Shown here: piece after piece, positions 58,301-64,000 of the stretch
How the letters are laid out: each line of letters opens with the position of its first letter
Position numbering within the stretch: the first letter of the stretch is position 1
Source: Aliivibrio fischeri ATCC 7744 = JCM 18803 = DSM 507
Lineage (GTDB): Bacteria; Pseudomonadota; Gammaproteobacteria; Enterobacterales; Vibrionaceae
Assembly: GCF_023983475.1 (NCBI RefSeq)
Contig: NZ_CP092712.1
Coordinates: 1,674,001-1,738,000, forward strand
DNA length: 64,000 nt
Reading direction: 5' to 3'
Program-made: the position numbers and the translations under genes
The notes under the pieces: generated by a model
Told to the model about the DNA's origin: nothing
Database searches by the model: none
The model's input: the letters and a program-made list of their open reading frames with translations, nothing else

Positions 58301-58384
58301 ACTAAAATCAGTACGGCTTAATTGCTCTAAATAATCTACAACTTTTGAATCAATCGTAGATTGAAATTGTAACGCTGGTAACAT
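55352..58384 (-). CDS. ydiJ: FAD/Fe-S oxidoreductase YdiJ (D-2-hydroxyglutarate dehydrogenase type)
   Basis: A 1010-residue fusion protein. The N-terminal half is an FAD-binding type 4 / D-lactate dehydrogenase-like part (SPRGGGTGTNGQSL at about residues 80-95, GGMINTDASGQGSLKYGKTSDH at about 155-175). The C-terminal half is a GlpC-like Fe-S part with CNGNGLCFNY...CPSM, MGCLACKACASQCPIKVD and GCCGMAGTYGHE. YdiJ of E. coli is of the same length (1018) and was shown to oxidise D-2-hydroxyglutarate. The order of domains and the three Cys clusters are intact, so I expect an active enzyme that feeds electrons to the quinone pool. Single gene. Confidence 0.88.
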   Translation of the reverse strand: MLPALQFQSTIDSKVVDYLEQLSRTDFSGDIETTYSSRLAVATDNSVYQQLPQAVLLPKTTKDVECLTTLANKEEYRSIQFSPRGGGTGTNGQSLTQGIVVDLSRHMNQVLEINIEEGWARVQTGLIKDQLNDALRPHGFFFSPDLSTSNRATIGGMINTDASGQGSLKYGKTSDHILAVTAILANGECLNTELDDDKQPERIRKVLDVTAKVCRDNRQKIEDKFPPLNRFLTGYDLKNALDISNDKFDITRVLCGAEGSLAFLTEAKVNITPIPKARTLINIKYDSFDAALRNAPFMVSANALSVETIDSRVLNFAKQDIVWHTVSDLITDVPDKEMLGLNMVEFAGADLEEVTQQVNDLLKKLEALQEADSAGIIGYQVTSDVASIGKIYTMRKKAVGLLGATKGAAKPVAFAEDTCVPPENLADFIQEFRALLDSHKLNYGMFGHVDAGVLHVRPALDMCDPEQEALMHTISDQVVALVSKYGGLMWGEHGKGFRSEYGPEFFGDELFTELRRVKTAFDPCNKMNPGKICTPLESSDELVKVSGTKRGFYDRQIPVEVRDSFNQAMECNGNGLCFNYETSSPMCPSMKVTADRRHSPKGRAGLVREWLRQLSEQGVDPIELEKELLTKRPSIKQIIDRIKNTLNKEREYDYSHEVHEAMMGCLACKACASQCPIKVDVPSFRSRFLNIYYSRYQRPMKDYMVANIETMLPLMAKAPKLINGVLKQSITQNITKKTLGYVDMPLLSVPTLKERCKRNDMTEFNLKRLSELTDKERQKYVLIVQDPFTSYYDAEVVSDFIELIQRLGLKPVLLPFKPNGKAQHIKGFLKQFASTAKTSGEFLNQVAMLNIPMVGVDPALVLCYRDEYNEILADKRGDFAVLTVHEWLYPRLSSFDKATVFDTRAWQLFAHCTEKTKLPNAEKEWGAIFGHFGLRLNTVPVGCCGMAGTYGHEADKLASSKAIYELSWKGNLASLDKERCLITGYSCRSQVKRFEGQQLKHPLQALLTNI

Positions 58385-58565
58385 TGCTCCATGCTCCTTA
58401 ACTCGCTGATCCCTCAGCTCTATAATGTTGTTCTATACACACTTTACAACATCTCGATTGGATAAAACATCCGGTATATGCTATATCCGATAAATATTTG
58501 CCGCTTTAAAGGCACATATTTTGCTTTGATAATTATTATCTGTGACATTTTTAATAGAGAACGCT

Positions 58566-59255
58566 ATGAAACCAGCAATAAGAAAATCAAAAATAATTAC
58601 GACGGACGATATCCTATTAACCTTATGTCGCTCAATGTCAGGAGTGTTAAGTAAAGCTACGCAAAGCTCTGTGACCTATTCTGCTATGGTACAAAAGATC
58701 ACTAAAACAAGTTTAAAACCAGATTTTGGCTGTTTTGTTTTATTTGATGGTGGTTTTTCTGGCCTTGTTGTAACTAACTTCACTAAAGACGCTGCATTAG
58801 AACTATATACAAAATACATGCGTAATATGGGCATGCCAGCTGAAGAATTAGCGATTTTACATACTTCTGATGAAGTGGGTGACGTGCTAGGTGAGCTAAT
58901 GAATCAAATCGTTGGTGATTTCACAGGTCAGATCCGTAAAACACTACAAACAACGATTTCACAAAACCAACCTAAAATGTTGTCTTTAAACAAACAAGTA
59001 ATCTTATCGGTTGATACCAATCTAGACCGTCCACAAGCTCGTCGTGTCACCTTCACTACTGAAAATAATCACATTTTCTATCTTGAATTAGCGATGGATA
59101 AGACTGAATTTATTCAATTAGAAGAGTTTGAGCAAGAAGATGAATTCGATGCTGACGATCTATTAGATCAACATCGTTCAAGTAAAAAAGAAGAGAAGAA
59201 GCAGGAATCTAATCAAGATTTCGATGACTCTTTATTTGATGAGCTAGGCATTTGA
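58566..59255 (+). CDS. DUF3334 protein with CheX-like fold
   Basis: A 229-residue protein of the DUF3334 family, common in Vibrio. The segment SDEVGDVLGELMNQIVGDFTGQIRKTL (about residues 100-127) resembles the E-x2-N helix of CheC/CheX phosphatases, which remove phosphate from CheY; similarity is only by eye. The C-terminal 50 residues are acidic and low complexity (EEFEQEDEFDADDLLDQHRSS ... KKEEKKQES). I chose ATG 58566 because AGAGAA precedes it; the upstream in-frame ATG adds eight residues. Ends in a strong terminator and is convergent with ansB. Confidence 0.72.
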   Translation: MKPAIRKSKIITTDDILLTLCRSMSGVLSKATQSSVTYSAMVQKITKTSLKPDFGCFVLFDGGFSGLVVTNFTKDAALELYTKYMRNMGMPAEELAILHTSDEVGDVLGELMNQIVGDFTGQIRKTLQTTISQNQPKMLSLNKQVILSVDTNLDRPQARRVTFTTENNHIFYLELAMDKTEFIQLEEFEQEDEFDADDLLDQHRSSKKEEKKQESNQDFDDSLFDELGI

Positions 59256-59305
59256 TAAATTAGGTATTTAATACCAACCTACATAAATATTTCATCCTTA
59301 CAAAT

Positions 59306-59341
59306 AAAAAACAGCCAATAATTGATATTGGCTGTTTTTTT
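59306..59341. terminator. Bidirectional terminator between the DUF3334 gene and ansB
   Basis: AAAAAACAGCCAATA (59306-59320) pairs with TATTGGCTGTTTTTT (59326-59340). Confidence 0.92.
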
Positions 59342-59362
59342 ACTTACAAAACTAAACTACAC

Positions 59363-60424
59363 CTAGTAATACTGAAACATCTTTTGAATTTCTTTGTAGT
59401 TTTCCGTTTCAGTTAGCGACAACATCAATAAAATTCGTGCCTTTTGAGGATTCAATGTGCCTGATGCCACAAAACCGTATTTCGCATCATCAATTTCCGC
59501 ATCCAACGTTGTCGAACCAGAGCCAGTACGCGCACTACGAACAACAACAACCCCTTCTTTACTTGCTTTAGTTAACTCATCAAACACCGTATGATAAATA
59601 TTACCGTTACCAACACCTGCACTCACAATACCATCAAACTTCGCATCAACCATTGCAGTCACAGGCAATGCTGTAGCGTTGGCATAATTGTATACAATAC
59701 CGACTTTAGGTAACGTCTTTAGCTTAGATACATCAAATTCAGCTTCAGTTGTATGCTTACGTTCAGGGCTACGTTGATACTGGACATCGCCATTATGAAT
59801 ATAACCTAGCGGACCAAAGTTCGGTGATTGAAAGGTATTTACAGACGTTGTATTGGTTTTAGTTACGTCACGAGCATCAAATACAGTATCGTTCATTGCG
59901 ACTAATACACCACGCCCAGCAGAATCTTTATCCGTTGCTGCTACAACCGCATTGTATAAATTAACTGGACCATCAGCACTCATTGCCGTTGATGGTCGCA
60001 TTGCGCCAACCAAAATTACAGGCTTATCACTTTTAACAGTAAGGTCTAGGAAATAAGCGGTTTCTTCCATCGTATCTGTGCCATGAGTAATCACAACACC
60101 ATCAACATCATCTTGAGCTAATAACTCATTTACACGCTTTGATAATGTTAGCCATACCTCATCATTCATATCTTGAGAACCGATACTTACGACTTGTTCA
60201 CCACTAATATCCGCAATTTCTGTCATTTGAGGTACAGCATGAATCAAAGAATCGACTCCAACTTTACCAGATGTATAGCTAGAACCCGTTGCGGATTGAC
60301 CTGCGCCAGCAATAGTACCGCCAGTCGCTAAGATTTTAATATTTGGTAAATCATCAGCAAGACTGATTGAGCTAAAGCAAAGACCAGAAAGCAACATACC
60401 TACTGCAATGGCATTCTTTTTCAT
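59363..60424 (-). CDS. ansB: Periplasmic type II L-asparaginase
   Basis: AnsB converts asparagine to aspartate in the periplasm with high affinity. The 353-residue precursor has a signal peptide (residues 1-23, ending ISLA-DDLP), the catalytic Thr in ILATGGTIAGAG at about 32-42, the second active-site motif VVITHGTDTMEETAYFLDL at about 107-124, and the Lys of the triad after it. Length is standard. In E. coli ansB needs CRP and FNR for anaerobic expression; a good CRP site and a weak FNR-like site stand upstream here too. Confidence 0.95.
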   Translation of the reverse strand: MKKNAIAVGMLLSGLCFSSISLADDLPNIKILATGGTIAGAGQSATGSSYTSGKVGVDSLIHAVPQMTEIADISGEQVVSIGSQDMNDEVWLTLSKRVNELLAQDDVDGVVITHGTDTMEETAYFLDLTVKSDKPVILVGAMRPSTAMSADGPVNLYNAVVAATDKDSAGRGVLVAMNDTVFDARDVTKTNTTSVNTFQSPNFGPLGYIHNGDVQYQRSPERKHTTEAEFDVSKLKTLPKVGIVYNYANATALPVTAMVDAKFDGIVSAGVGNGNIYHTVFDELTKASKEGVVVVRSARTGSGSTTLDAEIDDAKYGFVASGTLNPQKARILLMLSLTETENYKEIQKMFQYY

Positions 60425-60762
60425 GTTAGTACTCCATTATAAAAACAATTAATTACGAGAAAATAAAATTACACATTTTGATTTAATTCATCATATTTGC
60501 TTTTAATTAATGTACCGTGATAACAATCACAACTATCATATCCACACAGAGCAATATTAGATTTAATTTTTGAAAATCAACAATTTACAAACACAACAAA
60601 CCACAAAATACACATTCGGAAACATGGTAATTACATAGTGATCTGCATCATTAAAATACACATTAACGCCTGAACTTTCCTACTTATCATTTCACTCTAT
60701 TTCTTTCAAAACCTAGCAGAGAAAGGTAGAATATCGCCCCCGAAAAAAAGAAAGGTAAAGTC
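60425..60762. other. 338-base intergenic region between ansB and the DUF2786 gene
   Basis: This AT-rich stretch separates two divergent genes. It holds the CRP site at 60516-60531, a weak FNR-like match at 60478-60491 (TTGATTTAATTCAT, 8 of 10 conserved bases), and a TATAAT on the minus strand at 60436-60441. I see no gene in it. Confidence 0.7.
60516..60531 (-). promoter_or_regulatory. CRP site upstream of ansB
   Basis: CGTGATAACAATCACA matches TGTGA-N6-TCACA in nine of ten conserved bases. It lies about 100 bases before the ansB ATG, where CRP acts in the E. coli gene. Confidence 0.75.
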
Positions 60763-61452
60763 ATGTCATCAACAAAGCAAAAGGCCCTTAAAAAGATAGC
60801 TAAATGTCTTGAGCTCGGTAATTCAGCAAATGTGAATGAAGCCGCTCAAGCCATAAAAATGGCTCATCGCCTTATGCTTAAGTATGGCCTTGAAAAAGAT
60901 GACATCGAATTTATCAAGATGGGTAAGACACAAAGTATCCATCTGCTTCCTGCTAATGTAGGCAGCAATATATTAAAAATCATCCGTGGTATTAATACCC
61001 GTTTTGGTGTCGAAGCCGTATTACTTAATCATAAAGGCTTAAAGAAAGTGGAATTCATCGGATCGGCAGATCGTGCTATTTTTGCAGCTTTCGCATTTGA
61101 CATCGTTTATCGTGAAATGAATGAACAAACGGGACAATTTAAAAACAGCTTTGCAGGAACGGGCACAGGACAGTTAGAAGTCACTAAACGTGTAAATTCA
61201 TTTTTAGCAGGCTGGATTGAGGGTGCATTAGAAAAATTACCTGTGATCGCCCCTGATGAAGACTCAGCAAACAAAATTAATGACTACATTGATAAAGAAT
61301 TCAAAAATATAGACCGCGAAACGTTTAAACAGCAATTAAAAGAGGCGATGGCTAATATTACTGCTGATTACGAAAAAGGTTTAAAGAAAGGTCGAACTAT
61401 TTCAGTTAACCGCCCTGTCGCAGGTGCGCAAGCTCCAAAACTTCTGAAGTAA
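60763..61452 (+). CDS. DUF2786 protein
   Basis: A 229-residue protein with an N-terminal DUF2786 domain (ALKKIAKCLELGNSANVNEAAQAIKMAHRLMLKYGL, about residues 8-43), also found in phage and mobile-element proteins, followed by a region with RVNSFLAGWIEGALEKL and a Lys-rich C-terminal end (KGLKKGRTISVNRP). Function unknown. AAGAAAGGTAAAG provides a good ribosome binding site. Nothing else around it looks like phage, and its base composition is like that of its neighbours, so it may be a resident gene. Confidence 0.78.
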   Translation: MSSTKQKALKKIAKCLELGNSANVNEAAQAIKMAHRLMLKYGLEKDDIEFIKMGKTQSIHLLPANVGSNILKIIRGINTRFGVEAVLLNHKGLKKVEFIGSADRAIFAAFAFDIVYREMNEQTGQFKNSFAGTGTGQLEVTKRVNSFLAGWIEGALEKLPVIAPDEDSANKINDYIDKEFKNIDRETFKQQLKEAMANITADYEKGLKKGRTISVNRPVAGAQAPKLLK

Positions 61453-61490
61453 TACTTTAGTAGCAAAGTTGTTAAAAAGTTAATGTTATT

Positions 61491-61504
61491 TTGATTTAAA
61501 TCAA
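61491..61504 (+). promoter_or_regulatory. Perfect FNR box before a small protein gene
   Basis: TTGATTTAAATCAA is the exact consensus TTGAT-N4-ATCAA. Its centre lies 68 bases before the ATG at 61566. GATACC at 61525-61530 would be the -10 of a class II promoter with FNR centred near -41. Confidence 0.75.
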
Positions 61505-61565
61505 ACGAATGCTCTAGATTGCACGATACCTTTAAGTTGTTAAGCAAATGTTGCAAGGAGCGATT

Positions 61566-61748
61566 ATGACATTACTAAGAAACCCAAAATGCTATACGGA
61601 TGTGTGTATTGATGGAAAGTGGTACCACTATGATCACTGTGGTACCCAAGTTTATATGCTAAAAGGCGGAGCTGAAGCGTGTTTTGAATTAGATTCCGAG
61701 CCCGTAACTGAATATGAATTAATTGAACAAATTAAGCAGTTTGGCTAA
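61566..61748 (+). CDS. Small cysteine-containing protein, likely FNR-activated
   Basis: A 60-residue protein with four Cys (in NPKCYTDVCIDGKW, YDHCGTQVY and EACFELD), several aromatic residues and an acidic end. AAGGAGCG stands before ATG 61566, a far better start than the upstream ATG 61548. The perfect FNR box upstream suggests induction without oxygen. Its last 17 bases overlap the end of the convergent GntR-type gene. I know no family for it; the Cys and His could bind a metal. Confidence 0.65.
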   Translation: MTLLRNPKCYTDVCIDGKWYHYDHCGTQVYMLKGGAEACFELDSEPVTEYELIEQIKQFG

Positions 61749-62427
61749 TTTTCAAATTAATTGCATCATGGCAACAACGAATTGTCTGTAATAGAAAAGG
61801 AGTCTGACTTTTGTTACAGGCAACTTGATTGATTGATAACAACATACTTCCAGAACTTAAATTCAATGCATTAGATTCAAGCTGAGACGCTGGAACAATC
61901 CCGACCTCTATCTCATGTTTTGCAGAATCATATTCAAAGCTATTCAATAATTGAGTTAATACGTCCGTTTGTTCGTCATAACTTAATGATGTCGTCATTT
62001 CCTCTGGAATATACCGATACTGAACCGCTACCCTTCTTCCATCAATATAAATAAGAGAAACTTGTTGTGTGACGTAAGAAAATGGAGACAACTTTAAAAC
62101 GGTCAGCATTTCTTTTGTTGCTAACAACCGATGAGAAGAAAGCTCTTCAATTTGAAACCTTCTTTTTTGTTCCTTACATACATCAGCAATATCAATGTCT
62201 TGCATCGGGTTAAATATTAACTTAACCGTTGATACAAACCAGCCTCTACGCTCTTCTTTGTATATTTTCCCTGATAAGGCTAAATGATTTAATGCTTCTC
62301 GTAATGTAATTCGTGTTGTAGCAAATGTTTCAGCTAGCGTTCTTTCTGAAGGCAACTTTTGTCCAGCCTCAAACATGCCAGTGTCAATTTGCTCTTCTAT
62401 TGCATCTTTAATCGTTAAATACTGCAT
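61732..62427 (-). CDS. GntR-family regulator with UTRA domain (HutC subfamily)
   Basis: A 231-residue regulator. Residues 1-70 form the winged helix-turn-helix of GntR proteins (LPSERTLAETFATTRITLREALNHLALSGKIYKEERRGWFV). The rest is a UTRA ligand-binding domain (LSPFSYVTQQVSLIYIDGRRVAVQYRYIP), which usually binds a sugar phosphate, amino acid or its breakdown product. It lies eight bases behind the siroheme synthase gene and is probably co-transcribed with it. The ligand and targets cannot be read from sequence. Confidence 0.88.
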   Translation of the reverse strand: MQYLTIKDAIEEQIDTGMFEAGQKLPSERTLAETFATTRITLREALNHLALSGKIYKEERRGWFVSTVKLIFNPMQDIDIADVCKEQKRRFQIEELSSHRLLATKEMLTVLKLSPFSYVTQQVSLIYIDGRRVAVQYRYIPEEMTTSLSYDEQTDVLTQLLNSFEYDSAKHEIEVGIVPASQLESNALNLSSGSMLLSINQVACNKSQTPFLLQTIRCCHDAINLKISQTA

Positions 62428-62435
62428 TAATAAAC

Positions 62436-63377
62436 CTATAATGTAGGGACGTATACATCATTTGCTAAATAATGCTGAATATTTGAATCACTGAATAATT
62501 GGCCTTTTTTCACTAAAACGGTCACTCGGATGTTTTCATCATTTGCTTTATCCAAATAATCCGCCATCTCTTTTTCAGAGCGAATATAAATACGCTCCGC
62601 ATCACGACGGCAAAGCTCAATGAATTCAGCAGGACAACTTTCAAAAGCAATAACCCATTCTGCTTGCTGCATTAATCGCAGTGCTTTTAGAGTCAGCATT
62701 TCAGTATCCGAATTATACTCAATCCAATTCCGTTCAGACTTAATTTGAACATCAGTCGTTAATGCTTGTTGAAATAATGCTTCTAATTCATTTCGAGTAT
62801 TTATCTTCTCGATTTCAGGCAGTCGCAAAAAGGTTTCCCAAAATTTTCTTCTTTCATCAACAGTTTTAAAATGCTGTTTAATAAGATTTCGCTTATCAGC
62901 ACCAAAGTCCGCTAACATGGCAACTTTTGTTGATAACTGAGTTTCAAGCTGTTCTCTAATAATTCGGATCAATACCGGAGATGCTCCACCACTTGAAATA
63001 GCGACCTGAACACGACCTCGATTGACCATTGATGGCGTTATAAAATCACAATATTCCGTATCATCAACAACATTCACCGAAACGCCGACGTCATGCGCAT
63101 CAGCATGTACTTGGTGATTTAAATCAGAATTGTCTGTTGTTGCCCATACTTGTACGTAATCATTACTTAATAAATTTTTATGATAAAAACCCTTTATATA
63201 TTCAAGCTTCCCTTCTTCTACGTACTTCATTAAATAAGCTTTAATTGATGGTGCGACAACGGTAATACTTGCCTCAGCTTGCAGCAACATATCTATCTTA
63301 CGACAGGCTACTTCACCACCACCAACAACCAATACTGGTCGCTTTTTAATATCCATAAACATGGGAAAATATCTCAT
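62436..63377 (-). CDS. Siroheme synthase: precorrin-2 dehydrogenase/ferrochelatase with decayed SUMT tail
   Basis: A 313-residue protein. Residues 1 to about 210 match the CysG N-terminal half (Met8p-like), which oxidises precorrin-2 and inserts iron to give siroheme, cofactor of sulfite and nitrite reductases: NAD site VLVVGGGEVACRK (15-27), NVVDDTEYCDF, and SSGGASPVLIRIIR (128-141). Residues 219-313 align by eye with the first part of the uroporphyrinogen methyltransferase domain (NSDTEMLTLKALRLMQQAE ... CRRDAERIYI), but the Gly-rich SAM loop and the KGGDPF motif are lost. So methylation must come from a separate CobA elsewhere. A GntR-type gene follows in the same operon. Confidence 0.88.
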   Translation of the reverse strand: MRYFPMFMDIKKRPVLVVGGGEVACRKIDMLLQAEASITVVAPSIKAYLMKYVEEGKLEYIKGFYHKNLLSNDYVQVWATTDNSDLNHQVHADAHDVGVSVNVVDDTEYCDFITPSMVNRGRVQVAISSGGASPVLIRIIREQLETQLSTKVAMLADFGADKRNLIKQHFKTVDERRKFWETFLRLPEIEKINTRNELEALFQQALTTDVQIKSERNWIEYNSDTEMLTLKALRLMQQAEWVIAFESCPAEFIELCRRDAERIYIRSEKEMADYLDKANDENIRVTVLVKKGQLFSDSNIQHYLANDVYVPTL

Positions 63378-63767
63378 TACAATCCGCTTCCTTAATATCT
63401 CTTTGAATATACAGCTTTAATATACCTTGATTTTAAAAAATAAGGTATGCATTCAGTAAACCATGATTGTTTAGTTAACACATTCAAAATTTATAATAAT
63501 TAACAATCTTACAACAAATACACTCATTAGACCTGATCACTATGACCATATAAAATCAAAAAAGCAGTGTTTATCACCAATAAACATAAAAATAAACCGA
63601 TAGATCAACTGGTTTTTACATTATCTTGAATTTCACAAATTGTTAACCTTTAGTTATCTTTAAATACAGTTGCTTAAAAAATAAAGCAATCGTTCTATCT
63701 AACGGCTAACTCAACACAATAGATTGAGATAAGCCAGCTAAATTACGCACAACAAGGAAGAACACAG
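63378..63767. other. 390-base intergenic region before the ABC transporter gene
   Basis: A very AT-rich region between two divergent genes. I see no ORF with a ribosome binding site. A possible -35 TTGTTA (63640-63645) has no good -10 partner, and GGCTAACTCAA (63702-63712) can pair imperfectly with TTGAGATAAGCC (63724-63735). Its length suggests room for regulators of the transporter operon. Confidence 0.5.
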
Positions 63768-64000
63768 ATGAAATTTAAAACAAATACACTGTTTGCTGCT
63801 ATTGCTACTTCTGCGGCACTTTTATCGGCTCCAGCACTCGCTGCAAGTGGAACATTAGAAAAAGTTCAAAAAAATGGATATTTACAATGTGGTGTGAGTA
63901 CTGGTTTACCTGGTTTTTCAAACCCTAACTCAAAAGGTGAATGGGAAGGTATCGACGTTGAATTCTGTCAAGCCGTCGCTGCTGCCGTACTAGGTGATAA
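63768..64000 (+). CDS. Amino-acid ABC transporter periplasmic binding protein (AapJ-like), 3' end outside the window
   Basis: The first 77 codons of a periplasmic solute-binding protein. AAGGAAG precedes the ATG. A signal peptide (residues 1-26, ending APALA-ASGTLE) leads into TLEKVQKNGYLQCGVSTGLPGFSNPNSKGEWEGIDVEFCQAVAAAVLGD, which is the start of the general L-amino-acid binding proteins AapJ/BztA, with two Cys that form a disulfide in this group. Membrane and ATPase subunits are expected downstream outside the window. Confidence 0.88.
   Translation, partial: MKFKTNTLFAAIATSAALLSAPALAASGTLEKVQKNGYLQCGVSTGLPGFSNPNSKGEWEGIDVEFCQAVAAAVLGD

Noticed and set aside
60763-61452. Prophage remnant around the DUF2786 gene
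   Set aside because: No integrase, capsid, tail or lysis genes and no attachment-site repeats are near; one domain that also occurs in phages is not enough.

Overview
The window looks like a chromosomal segment of a marine gammaproteobacterium of the family Vibrionaceae, most likely Aliivibrio (the A. fischeri / A. logei / A. salmonicida group). This rests on the AT-rich base composition, typical Vibrionaceae proteins (CysB, MiaE, SulA, RlmI, long-form PurC, HrpA, TcyP, Udp, ZntA, YdiJ, AnsB, several Vibrio-type DUF proteins) and a LapV-like VCBS adhesin. I recognise protein families by eye; nothing was searched. There are no rRNA or tRNA genes and no CRISPR array that I can see.

Layout. 1-950: the 3' part of an ISL3-family insertion sequence. 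963-6056: a Methyltransf_32 protein and cysB, a membrane coiled-coil protein, miaE, an SOS-regulated sulA with two overlapping LexA boxes, and an orphan small protein. 6309-11016: a FapA/DUF342 protein, glutaredoxin, YggN-like periplasmic protein, PurR-controlled purC and a small outer-membrane barrel. 11093-20906: hrpA, tusE, acylphosphatase, two chemoreceptors and rlmI. 21011-33886: one 12.9-kb gene for a 4291-residue VCBS-repeat adhesin with a LapA-type N-terminal retention module (TAAG site) and a type I secretion tail; its secretion system and its LapD/LapG regulators are not in the window. 34108-41403: DUF2750 protein, a frameshifted 5'-nucleotidase, tpm, tcyP, a 26-residue small ORF with its own promoter and terminator, a DEDDh exonuclease and a CHASE-GGDEF diguanylate cyclase. 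41638-47095: a DUF2760 protein followed by two non-canonical Hsp70 proteins, the second carrying a long C-terminal extension. 47256-55195: a small membrane protein, a DUF2947-like protein, a stand-alone Card1/DUF1887 CARF-nuclease, udp, zntA with a ZntR-type operator, a CBS protein, and a pseudo-receiver/helical-repeat protein. 55352-64000: ydiJ, a CheX-like DUF3334 protein, ansB, a DUF2786 protein, a small cysteine-containing protein behind a perfect FNR box, a GntR/UTRA regulator, a siroheme synthase with a decayed SUMT tail, and the start of an amino-acid ABC transporter binding protein.

Most genes are single housekeeping or accessory units separated by clear Rho-independent terminators, many of them bidirectional between convergent genes. 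The parts that most deserve study are the DUF2760-Hsp70-Hsp70 cluster, the Card1-type nuclease without any CRISPR context, the giant adhesin with exact 645-bp internal repeats and a cysteine island, the FNR-box small protein, the 26-residue ORF, and the pseudo-receiver protein in which Glu replaces the phospho-acceptor Asp.
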